This document shows positions 1 through 7,682 of a stretch of DNA of 64,000 bases, one piece after another. The notes under the pieces are model-generated. The model worked only from the letters and a program-made list of their open reading frames with translations, was not told the origin of the DNA and did not search any database. The position numbers and the translations under genes were made by a program. The stretch lies in the NCBI GenBank assembly GCA_949317995.1, contig OX439039.1, forward strand, positions 15,429,282-15,493,281, read 5' to 3'. Each line of letters begins with the position of its first letter. Position 1 is the stretch's first letter. This DNA is from Acholoe squamosa (lineage: Eukaryota > Annelida > Polychaeta > Phyllodocida > Polynoidae).

Positions 1-484
1 TGTATTTGTGAAGGTAAAGGTCCTTACCTCTGCACCTTTCATCAACACCGGCACGTAACTGTTTAACATAACCAACTTTAAAATGTATACACTACTTTGT
101 AATTGCCCTTGGGACTTATTGTCACGGTCTAATGACCCCTTGTTTTTACACCTTAAGAAACAGCTTTGGTAGAGGTTTTGCCTGAAGCTAATGTCCAAAA
201 TTTGAATGACATATCATCTGGAGCTCACGATCGTTTCTCAGTCGGTATAGCTTTTTCCAATTTGAGGGTGCCCCGGGCTCTATTCCCTTACACATGCGTG
301 AATCATAGGCCGCCTGGAGGGTCTTGCCAAAAGATGACGAGGGAGAACTGTATATTCCTTTGGAAAGTACTAGGAAACTTGTTTACCTAACTTATTTTCA
401 AAATATCGACAGCAAAATTTTACATCAGAACGCATTTAAGCAGTGCACGTTTTTATCTAAATATCTTAATCAGTTTATTAAAAC
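1..484. other. Left flank, no confident gene
   Basis: AT-rich sequence outside element A. Short open frames occur on the plus strand, but none has a recognisable motif, a signal peptide or paired splice sites. On the minus strand a stretch ending at about 28 could be an exon followed by GTAAGG, but its other end cannot be fixed, so it is not called as a gene. Confidence 0.4.
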
Positions 485-488
485 CTAT
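485..488. repeat. Target site duplication of element A (CTAT)
   Basis: CTAT directly precedes the left LTR here, and CTAT directly follows the right LTR at 13450-13453. Four bases is within the normal 4-6 bp range for Ty3/gypsy integrases and fixes both ends of the element. Confidence 0.85.
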
Positions 489-567
489 TGTAGCGTTCTA
501 CCCCTCGATGTTATATTGAATCTTTCGATAAACAACGAAGAACAACTATTCAGGTTCCAGTTAAAAC

Positions 568-573
568 TTTATT
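568..573 (-). terminator. Polyadenylation signal in element A 3' LTR
   Basis: The sense strand reads AATAAA about 240 bp downstream of the TATA box. This is a suitable position to end the genomic transcript inside the 3' LTR. Confidence 0.6.
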
Positions 574-623
574 GTCTAATAACACATAGGCATCAGCCGT
601 TCTCGATCACAGTTACAGGTGGC

Positions 624-872
624 AGAGTTTGAACTCTATAACAGGTTCGACACTAGGCCTTCTAGTGTCTACAGTTGATATTCCACATACACCTCCTCTG
701 TGCAGCAGCACAGAGGAGTACTAGGATATGGTAGCCGGGCAGCCGCCAACCATCGCTCACGATGGTCAGTCGGGGCTGGACTGACCCTGAGGAAGGCCGT
801 ACAACGGCCTTATATACACCGGAGTCGAGGGCCACGTGACCAAGTGGTGACGTGGCGCTGGACTCCAGCGCC
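624..872 (-). other. Chain of eight hairpins in the LTR (R/U5 and U3 edge)
   Basis: Consecutive inverted repeats fill this interval: 624-637 (5-6 bp), 649-669 (8 bp, 5 nt loop), 693-718 (11 bp perfect, AGCA loop), 749-766 (7 bp, CTCA loop), 764-786 (8 bp), 793-811 (8 bp, 3 nt loop), 831-856 (7 bp plus an inner 3 bp stem) and 854-872 (8 bp, 3 nt loop). Most lie downstream of the TATA box and so would be in the RNA at both ends. The same chain is in the other LTR at plus 12493. Pairing was checked by eye on DNA. Confidence 0.75.
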
Positions 873-956
873 CCCAGGCGTCGGGCAATAGAGGTGCTCT
901 CGATGTCGCCCACGAGGACCACGAAGGTACCTCGAAGACGACGCGGGACCACCACA

Positions 957-968
957 CCACCCCCCACT
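957..968 (-). promoter_or_regulatory. Polypurine tract of element A
   Basis: In sense direction AGTGGGGGGTGG ends directly at the first base of the 3' LTR. This is where the plus-strand DNA primer of LTR retroelements forms. Confidence 0.75.
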
Positions 969-1557
969 AGACTGAAACGAGGTCTCCGAAAATTCAGAGA
1001 CCCCGGATCAGTCTAAACAAATAGATAATAATATGAACTACTGGATCTGTCGACATAGTCGACAGAAACAGTAGAGGAATATATATAAATATAGTTTCTA
1101 CTGTACTGTAGAAAAAAAATTATTATCACAGTTAATTTATAAGGCGTCGCTCCCTCCAACGTAGGAGACCAGTGTCGAAACACTGCTTCACGACCTGCTC
1201 CTGGTCGATCCGAGAGAGGCACGACCGGGTATGGTAACCGGGGTCGTGTCGTTTCCTCCCTGTCTCCTTGAGAAGCTCCTTCCAGCGTAGGAAGCCCATC
1301 GATAGTGTACAGTACGACTATGATGGTCCTTCGACCGTGAGGCCGAGGATGTGTGGCACCACCGGGTCCTAAGACCAGGGTGGCGTCGGATCCACACAGC
1401 TTCGCAGGAAGGTCCGGGGACTGGAAAGGTACCCCCACTCGTGGAGGGTACACCGTCGTCTGGGAACAAGTTCCCAGGGGTTCCGTGCTGACATCGAGAC
1501 TCTGTCCGATGTCAGTGATCCAAGCTGGAGAGGAGGAACAGTAGAGTCATACTACTG
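968..1557 (-). other. 3' untranslated region of element A: hairpin array
   Basis: Between the extra ORF and the polypurine tract there is no coding frame worth naming, but a string of inverted repeats. These include 1046-1066 (9 bp perfect, 3 nt loop), 1068-1104 (8 bp), 1170-1185 (6 bp, CGAA loop), 1191-1207 (5 bp), 1220-1248 (7 bp), 1279-1294 (5 bp, loop AGCGTA), 1154-1167 (4 bp, loop AACGTA), 1429-1451 (6+3 bp, loop CTCG), 1460-1477 (7 bp), 1488-1515 (9+3 bp) and 1539-1557 (6 bp). The outermost pair is 968-973 with 1008-1013. This suggests a highly folded 3' region in the genomic RNA. Confidence 0.7.
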
Positions 1558-3447
1558 ATCCCCCGAAATGGACCCTGTAGCGGCGTCGATTTCAGCCTGC
1601 TCCCCGTCAGTGCGTTCCTCCTCCTGTGAAGCACTGGCGGCTAGCTGGCCCGAAAACGTCGGCGACTCCGGCAATGGAGCCACACGGTCCATTGTCGTAC
1701 TCCAAGCCTCGTTAGAGGTCTCGGGTGCATCCCGGGAGTCCCCCTCAGCATCTGAGTGGAGAACGGCCGAGTCTGCTGAGTCGCTTCCGTCGTCGTCGTC
1801 GTCGCTCTCCCGACCTTCATGGTCGTCCTTGCCTCCCTGGTCAGGGGGAGCCGTTGGAGAGTGACCGACAACATCGACGTCCCCGTCTATATCCATCGAC
1901 TGTTCCACCGCGGCAGGTTCTACTGCTTGGGCGGAAGCCGACGGGTCCGGGCAGATGGCTTCGTTCGCCGGGGCCAGAGGAGTGATGCCCTGAAGATCCG
2001 GATGGATCCCCGGTGACACCACTCTCTGGACCGGTGGCAGCGTAGGCTCATTGGTTCCCGAGAGGGTTATCAAGGGAACCGAGGAGGAAGACGGGGCTGC
2101 TGGCGGGTAGACGGAGGCACCGAGAGACCTACCCGGGGTGTCAGGCTTGTCCTGCACCACCTGCTCTCGGCCCAACATCGTCATAGCCGAGCTCAGACTG
2201 TCCATCTTTGGAGACAATTCTCTCAATGGATTCGTCTGAGCCGCCAGCGTCCTGACGTCAGGAATCACTCCACCCTCGACGAGGTACCTCTGCGCTTCGC
2301 GAGAGGGCTCGGTTCGAACAGGCTTCAGGGTTCGGACGCCATGGTGTTTGTCCCTCATCCATTCCGAGAGTTGGACCCCGAAGATTCTAAAGAATTCGCG
2401 GTCGATTTCCTCCCAGCCTTCTATGATACTATCCCTCTTGGTAATATCATATTGGGCCTGTGCCTCAAAGTTATTGAGACGCGTTCGGACATCGGTCAGA
2501 GGAGAGTCCATCTCCATCTGAACGGTCTGGCGCGCCTCATTCCTAAGAGCCGGAAGGAGCTCGTTACGGATGGCCATGTTCGTTCTGTCGAACAGGCCGA
2601 ACAAGTAGGCACTTGCTTCCTCACGAAATGCCTCACCGAACTTGTCGATAGCAGGGCTGCCCGTCATTTGTAGGAGTCCCTTACAACGTTCCACGAACGT
2701 CTTCGGGACCCCACGTTCGACGCCATCGCCGTAGGCAGGCTGTGCCAACTCCCAACGCAAGGTTGCTGTTGGGGTGTCGGTGCCTGTCACGACGTTGGAG
2801 AAGCTAGCTCCTGCTGCCGAGGTCAGTGTCGCACCTCCCACATGAACATGCGGCGTGGCAGCTGGGGTGCTGTCCTCCGCCGCCGCAGGGGGTTTGACAG
2901 GGGGAGACGAGTTGGTGGTCACCTTGGGTTGCCGATCACGACCACTCCGGGATTCCACCGTCTTGCCTCCAGTTTTAGCACCACTGGTGCTTGGTTTGGC
3001 TGAACCGGTCGAAGCAGTCTTCGACTTTTTAGGAGCCGGGGCCGGGGCGGCTTTCGATGCCTTTTCGGGCTTCGAGGGAGCAGCCTGCGGCTTAGGCTTC
3101 TTAGGTTCAGTCGATACGGCAGACTTCCCAGCTTCTGTAGAGTGGGGCCTCTTGTTCCCACTCGTTGAAGCTGTCGGTCCTGGGTCCCGAGGACGACTGG
3201 CCTCCCGCTTCTTCCGTTGCTCTACCCTGAACTCAGGGTAGGCACCATAGAAAGCGGGCATCAGCTCCGGTCTGATATACAGGCGCTTCGTAGATGGGGG
3301 TGCGGGGGCCATCCGCATCCAGTGTCTAGTCGGCGCGCCTGTTTTCTCATTCCGTTCGCACTTTCCAACCAGCGTCTCCACTAGTTGGATAGCGCCCTCG
3401 GCGTTGTACTTATGGGGCTGCTTGTACGACTTAAGATGACGCGCCAT
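1552..3447 (-). CDS. Element A extra ORF, second part (unknown protein)
   Basis: About 630 codons from the ATG at 3447. The frame is the same as the ORF upstream and is separated from it by a single TAG at 3499-3501, so the two are probably one protein of about 1,000 residues in an undamaged copy. The N-terminal 60 residues carry histidines (ARHLKSYKQPH) that could finish a zinc finger. Next comes a long Lys/Pro/Ala/Ser-rich basic stretch, then a more ordered middle (about residues 220-390 with helical character), then an acidic C-terminus with a run of aspartates. No transmembrane segment or signal peptide is visible, so it is not an envelope protein. I do not recognise the family. A nucleic-acid-binding or Gag-assisting role is only a guess. 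Confidence 0.6.
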   Translation of the reverse strand: MARHLKSYKQPHKYNAEGAIQLVETLVGKCERNEKTGAPTRHWMRMAPAPPSTKRLYIRPELMPAFYGAYPEFRVEQRKKREASRPRDPGPTASTSGNKRPHSTEAGKSAVSTEPKKPKPQAAPSKPEKASKAAPAPAPKKSKTASTGSAKPSTSGAKTGGKTVESRSGRDRQPKVTTNSSPPVKPPAAAEDSTPAATPHVHVGGATLTSAAGASFSNVVTGTDTPTATLRWELAQPAYGDGVERGVPKTFVERCKGLLQMTGSPAIDKFGEAFREEASAYLFGLFDRTNMAIRNELLPALRNEARQTVQMEMDSPLTDVRTRLNNFEAQAQYDITKRDSIIEGWEEIDREFFRIFGVQLSEWMRDKHHGVRTLKPVRTEPSREAQRYLVEGGVIPDVRTLAAQTNPLRELSPKMDSLSSAMTMLGREQVVQDKPDTPGRSLGASVYPPAAPSSSSVPLITLSGTNEPTLPPVQRVVSPGIHPDLQGITPLAPANEAICPDPSASAQAVEPAAVEQSMDIDGDVDVVGHSPTAPPDQGGKDDHEGRESDDDDDGSDSADSAVLHSDAEGDSRDAPETSNEAWSTTMDRVAPLPESPTFSGQLAASASQEEERTDGEQAEIDAATGSISGDQ

Positions 3448-3498
3448 CAAGCCCCTTCGTGAAGTCACGAAAGGAGGAGAGGTCAGGTCATCAGGGTC

Positions 3499-4521
3499 CT
3501 AATAACATGGAATGGTCTTTTCCACCTTAACACAACCGAACTGCGGACGGATGGCTTGATGCTCTTCAACCAAGTGTCGAGCATACCTGCCATCCGTCGT
3601 GTATACGCAAGGGGGGAACCCCTTACGTGTGCAGTTCTCGAAAGCACACTGCTGCCCTGGATTGAAGATGCGCCATGCGAACCCAATCCGCTGTCGCTCG
3701 GGCAGCGACACCCCCGACGAGTCTGAGGCATTCGTGATATTCTCGATCATCGAGACATACCAGTCAATGGCATGACTATCGTCCGAATACCATTCCTCGT
3801 CGTCACTACCATCCTTTCCGACGAGACTAGGGAGTACCACTTGACCATTCTTGCGGTAGTCCTGAAGCTTTGTCAGTGGCCTGTCATCGACGTACTCAGC
3901 ACGTCGTTTGGCAGTGATCGCTGACAGTCGCTTCCACTCGTCGACAGCCCTGGCCGTGTCTGGGGGTGAGGATACGGTGCTCTCCACGGCACCGGCATCG
4001 ACCTCCGGCGGCTCGGTTCCAGGTTCCGGTGGAGCAGTAGACTCGCTACTCCTCTCCCGGGCCGGAGCCTTCTTGGCTGCGGATTCCTTTTTGCTACCTT
4101 CCTTCTTGGGCACCCTAGGGATCTTGGAATCTTTCAAGGGGTCCTTGGATGCCTTCGATTCAGTGGGCTTCTTGCCCTTAGAACCTGAAGGGGTAGCACT
4201 TTTCGATGGAGCAGGCGTCGACGGCTCGTCGACCTCCATCTCATCGGGAGAAGAGTCTCTCGAGGCGGCAGCAGCTGCGACCTTCAAGTCGCGCTTCTGC
4301 TGCTTAGCTGCCTCTTTCGCCTTCCGGCGGAGCTCCTTCTCCCGCTCCTGGGACTCGGCCAAGGCTTTCTGTGCATCCTCGATCTGCTTCAGAAGGGCTG
4401 CACTTTTAGCCGAGGTAGACTCGAGCTCTTGCTCGGGTCTGGTCCTCTTGGACTTCTTCTTCTGCGACTTGTGGCTCGCCGAAGAGCTGTACCCTGACTG
4501 CTCGTCGGACGAGGACCCCAT
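3499..4521 (-). CDS. Element A extra ORF, first part, with C2H2-like finger
   Basis: 340 codons from the ATG at 4521, which sits in a strong Kozak context (ACCATGG). Ser/Lys-rich N-terminus, a charged helical segment (about residues 40-85, many Lys/Glu/Ala), a low-complexity Lys/Pro/Ser region, then a more ordered C-terminal third. That third ends in a C2H2-like motif: CAFENC, then RHLVEEH about 20 residues later. It lies 3' of pol, where other gypsy elements carry env, but has no membrane segment. A hairpin array sits just 5' of its start and another lies 3' of the second part. The frame ends at a TAG and continues open beyond it, so the stop is either damage or a readthrough site. Function unknown. 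Confidence 0.6.
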   Translation of the reverse strand: MGSSSDEQSGYSSSASHKSQKKKSKRTRPEQELESTSAKSAALLKQIEDAQKALAESQEREKELRRKAKEAAKQQKRDLKVAAAAASRDSSPDEMEVDEPSTPAPSKSATPSGSKGKKPTESKASKDPLKDSKIPRVPKKEGSKKESAAKKAPARERSSESTAPPEPGTEPPEVDAGAVESTVSSPPDTARAVDEWKRLSAITAKRRAEYVDDRPLTKLQDYRKNGQVVLPSLVGKDGSDDEEWYSDDSHAIDWYVSMIENITNASDSSGVSLPERQRIGFAWRIFNPGQQCAFENCTRKGFPPCVYTTDGRYARHLVEEHQAIRPQFGCVKVEKTIPCY

Positions 4522-4568
4522 GGTTCTTCCTGAACTGCCGGGTTCCACCAGGGAGAGAAGACTCCGGG

Positions 4569-4860
4569 TCTCGAACCGTACTCAGACGGGACGAGACGTC
4601 GAAGAGAATCTTCGAGGTTTTTCAATCCGCACTCTGGCGGGTCGAAGCCTCGAAGGTGCCTTCGATGTACCTCGAACCGCACTCAGGCGGCTCGAGGGAC
4701 CGAAGACTGGAGCCTCGAGAGAACACGAACCTGCGCTCACGCAGGTCGTGTCCCTCGACACTAGGCGGGGAGACCTCCTACACTCAGGTAGGAAGTCCCC
4801 AGACGGAGCGTACCAGCTGGAATAAGCTAGGCTTAGTCCAGCTTATCTGCGTCCGACTCT
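4569..4860 (-). other. Hairpin array with conserved CTCA loop upstream of the extra ORF
   Basis: Two-level hairpins repeat with a conserved design: outer stem, 1-2 nt bulge, inner stem, loop. Plus-strand loops and inner stems are: 4569-4596 CCGT/ACGG, loop ACTCAG; 4611-4654 CCGC/GCGG, loop ACTCTG; 4670-4697 CCGC/GCGG, loop ACTCAG; 4723-4751 CCTGCG/CGCAGG, loop CTCA; 4767-4800 CCTAC/GTAGG, loop ACTCAG. Outer stems also differ and stay paired (TCTCG/CGAGA, CCTCGA/TCGAGG, ACACGA/TCGTGT, GGGGA/TCCCC). A sixth hairpin without the loop motif follows at about 4816-4845. On the element's sense strand the loop reads CTGAGT. Stems vary while loops stay fixed, which indicates RNA structure. Confidence 0.75.
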
Positions 4861-5465
4861 CACGAGAAGGGAGCAGATGTGACCTCCGTGGTGGGCGACG
4901 CGGCCTTTTATCCCTGTGGCGCACGCCTCTGATTGGAGGAAGGGCCTACGTGACCGAGGAGGGCGAGCCCTATTGGTCCACAGCGCATCACGCCATGACC
5001 AAATAAGGTAATGCTCAAAAACTAGAACGACTCACTCTCCCCTCACCGTCACGCTCTGGTTCTCCAGTCGCAATTTTTGCATATGCCGTTATTTCCTATG
5101 CGGTCTATGGGTTCCAACACTATTAACATGGATAATTTGGGCACCCCCCCCTTCATCAGACTACCGGGATTTAAAAAGAAATGGTTCCAATATGGATCTA
5201 CCCTTCGGGCAGAATCCACCAGCCTATGCTGGGAACCCCTCCACACAGTCAAAATAAAAGACGGACACCCCACATTTCCATGTCTCTAGCATCAGGTTGT
5301 CTCAAACTAAGAGACAATCGCATGACTTCTCGTTGTGTAATTTTTTATTCACCGTCTGCCTCACGTCCACAGACAGATTTACTCAAGAACGGCACCCGTT
5401 ATTTTAAAGCCTCGTTAAAAACACAGGTTAGTAAAGCTGCTGCTTAGTATTGTGCGAAACATCGA
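4861..5465 (-). other. Non-coding spacer between pol tail and extra ORF
   Basis: About 600 bp without a convincing frame on either strand. It contains scattered inverted repeats such as 5297-5317 (7 bp stem) and CCAGC/GCTGG near 5218-5231. It may hold a promoter, splice acceptor or internal translation signal for the extra ORF, but none can be named. Confidence 0.4.
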
Positions 5466-5981
5466 TTACTGAGTAGGGTTTAATCTAGGACTTTTCCTGA
5501 TTTTAACCTTTACTACAGGAACGAGTGTTGAGCCTCGGGGCGGGTTACTATCACCCCCTCCTAGCCCGCCGTCCTTTGATGTGGCCGGGCCGACCGGGCT
5601 ATTAACCCGTTTCCGTCGGCGTCTGCCTCCCATCACTTGTGACGGTGTGGATGTAGGAGCCAGAGTGTTTGCTCTGGATTTCCTTTCATCCTCGACACTC
5701 GCTGACCGTTCCTTTGATGAGCCTTGGCGCTTAAGCCTCGCTCGAGTCATAGGTCCGGACTGGAGTGACTGATCCTTGACTTCAATCGAGACGTTTCGAT
5801 GTGAAGTTTGTTCAGTCGTTCGCACCTTCGAGGGGGGGCCGGTCTTCCGACATCCCTTCAAAGGCGGTTTAGATGCTTTCGACTTATCTCGACGGGCCGG
5901 TCGACCACGGCGCCGCTTTGATGGTTTACTGGCATCCAACACCTCCACCTCGCTCAGTTTTCGAGCCTTTTGCCGTTGTTT
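5466..5981 (-). CDS. Element A pol C-terminal tail, after an in-frame stop
   Basis: About 170 codons in the same frame as integrase, beyond a TGA at 5984-5982. There is no ATG near its beginning, so it is better read as the cut-off end of Pol than as a separate gene. It is strongly basic (many Arg/Lys/Ser/Thr) and begins with KRRRGRPARR, which has the RGRP core of AT-hook DNA-binding motifs. Basic or chromatin-binding tails on integrase are known in gypsy elements (chromodomains, for example). Here an AT-hook may serve the same purpose. The stop could be a mutation in this copy. Confidence 0.5.
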   Translation of the reverse strand, partial: KQRQKARKLSEVEVLDASKPSKRRRGRPARRDKSKASKPPLKGCRKTGPPSKVRTTEQTSHRNVSIEVKDQSLQSGPMTRARLKRQGSSKERSASVEDERKSRANTLAPTSTPSQVMGGRRRRKRVNSPVGPATSKDGGLGGGDSNPPRGSTLVPVVKVKIRKSPRLNPTQ

Positions 5982-7682
5982 TCAATGACCCTGCGTAGTT
6001 AGTTTTTTAGACTGAACTTCTGGCCGCGACCTTTCGATCTCTATTTCGACCTGTCCAGAAACAGACTTAGCCCTTTTCGTAGCCTTACGAGAAGGTGAAT
6101 CATCATCAAGTCGTGGTTGCAACAACTCGACAGTTTGTGATAGCTCTACGCCCAACCACCGGCGCACTCTATCAACATTGCTCTTTTGCAACCGTCCGCG
6201 GGATGATCGAAGTAATAATGTCGACTCAGAGAGGACAGAATCTACTACGAACGGCCCATCCCAGTTGGGGGCAAGCTTCATAGCTGCTTGGGGGGTGTGG
6301 TACCTCACCACCTGTTCCCCTACTGAGTATCTTCTCTGCTTTAGCCCATAGTCATACCCGACCTTCTGGCGTTCCGCAGATTTACCTAAGTTTTCCCTTA
6401 CCATGCTATAACTCTCCCTCAATCGGTCACGAAGTTGTTCCACGAAAGTGACGGAACATGGGACTTCGAGTGGGTTCTCGATTGAGCCGAAAATCACATC
6501 CGCTGGCATGAGAATTTCTTCCCCGAATACCATCATATTTGGACTGCATCCAGTAGAACTGTGCTCAGAGCTGTTATATGCGGACACCACATATTTAGCC
6601 TGTTCATCCCAGTCGTCCATATGTTTGTCTACCAACATAGTCAGACTCTGGATCAACGTTCTATTGAACCTTTCCACCTGACCATCGCTCTGTGGTCTGT
6701 ATGGATTGGTTCTCTGTTTTACAATCGTCAAATATTCACACATCTCAGAGAAGAGTCGAGATTCGAATTCTCGACCTTGGTCGGAATGCAGAAGCAACGG
6801 GACTCCAAAGGTCAAAACCCATTCGTCCACGAAGGCCTCTGCACAGGTCTCTGCCGTGTGATTTGGTAGGGGAATAGCGCGTACATACTTGGTGAAGTAA
6901 TCCTGGATTACTAACATGCAAGTATTCTTGTTTGGCGTGGGTGCAAATCCCGAGATGATATCCATAGCTATCCTCCCGAATCTCACCCCGAACAACTCTT
7001 GGTGCAGAGGAGACTTACCCATGCCCTCGCCGGGCTTTACCAGGCAACAGGTAGGACAGTGCGGAACCCAACGACCTATGTCCTTTCCCATTCCGGGCCA
7101 GTAATATCTCCTTTTCACTTTTTCGAGCGTTCGTTTACGACCAAAATGTGCCGCTGTTCGGTGTCCGTGGCAAAAGGAGAGTACCTCACCCCTCAGTTGG
7201 CGTGGTACAACTACTTGAATCGTGCGTCTAGCTCGACCCGCCTCGACTTTCCAGCGACACAACAAGCCTTCACGGAAGGTTAATAGAGGCCATTGCCCTA
7301 CTAATTTCCGTACTTCGGCGCTCTCGATTGATACATCAGGCCTAGTGGGTTTAGCCCCCTTAACTAGCCATTCAGCAACTCGTTTGATGTCCGCGTCCGC
7401 TTTCTGAGTATCAATGAGTTCATCGAGAGACCAAAATGCAACTCCCACCCGGCTGTCTACTAAACCACCTACAGCTGCCATTACAGCATTATGACTGCCA
7501 CAGTCTGTGCAATCCGACCTCTGGCATAGCCGCACAGGGATACGACTAAGACCATCGGCGTTTAAATGCTTGGCCCCACTTCGATGTTCGATCTTAGAGT
7601 TTTCGAGACCGAACTCCGAAAGGTGGGCCAGCCACCTACCCATCATTCCTTCAGCCTCTTTGAAATTCAGGAGCCATTTCAA
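5982..7682 (-). CDS. Element A pol: end of RNase H and integrase
   Basis: 566 codons. The first 50 residues finish the RNase H/tether region (HLNADGLSRIP). The integrase follows: an HHCC zinc-binding domain (about residues 165-215, HGHRTAAH then CPTC), then the catalytic core with D at about 240 (MDIISG), D at about 301 (HSDQGREF) and E at about 337 (DGQVERFN), a D,D-35-E spacing. The C-terminal domain holds WDGPFVV, resembling the GPY/F module of gypsy integrases. The enzyme joins cDNA to host DNA. The apparent start is only the point where the frame opens: this ORF lies in a different frame from the RT ORF next to it, and the break falls inside RNase H near 7680. Confidence 0.85.
   Translation of the reverse strand: MKWLLNFKEAEGMMGRWLAHLSEFGLENSKIEHRSGAKHLNADGLSRIPVRLCQRSDCTDCGSHNAVMAAVGGLVDSRVGVAFWSLDELIDTQKADADIKRVAEWLVKGAKPTRPDVSIESAEVRKLVGQWPLLTFREGLLCRWKVEAGRARRTIQVVVPRQLRGEVLSFCHGHRTAAHFGRKRTLEKVKRRYYWPGMGKDIGRWVPHCPTCCLVKPGEGMGKSPLHQELFGVRFGRIAMDIISGFAPTPNKNTCMLVIQDYFTKYVRAIPLPNHTAETCAEAFVDEWVLTFGVPLLLHSDQGREFESRLFSEMCEYLTIVKQRTNPYRPQSDGQVERFNRTLIQSLTMLVDKHMDDWDEQAKYVVSAYNSSEHSSTGCSPNMMVFGEEILMPADVIFGSIENPLEVPCSVTFVEQLRDRLRESYSMVRENLGKSAERQKVGYDYGLKQRRYSVGEQVVRYHTPQAAMKLAPNWDGPFVVDSVLSESTLLLRSSRGRLQKSNVDRVRRWLGVELSQTVELLQPRLDDDSPSRKATKRAKSVSGQVEIEIERSRPEVQSKKLTTQGH

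Larger units (their letters stand above)
489..956 (-). repeat. 3' LTR of element A
   Basis: 468 bp, identical to 12982-13449 except for two substitutions. In sense orientation it starts TGTGGTGG at 956 and ends in CA at 489. It carries a TATA box (810-816) and an AATAAA signal (573-568), which puts the R region at roughly 785 to 550. That transcribed stretch is densely folded (see the hairpin entry). Confidence 0.95.

Noticed and set aside
2855..3241. Plus-strand frames inside element A such as this one
   Set aside because: Complementary shadows of the GC-rich minus-strand ORF; low-complexity composition mirrors it.
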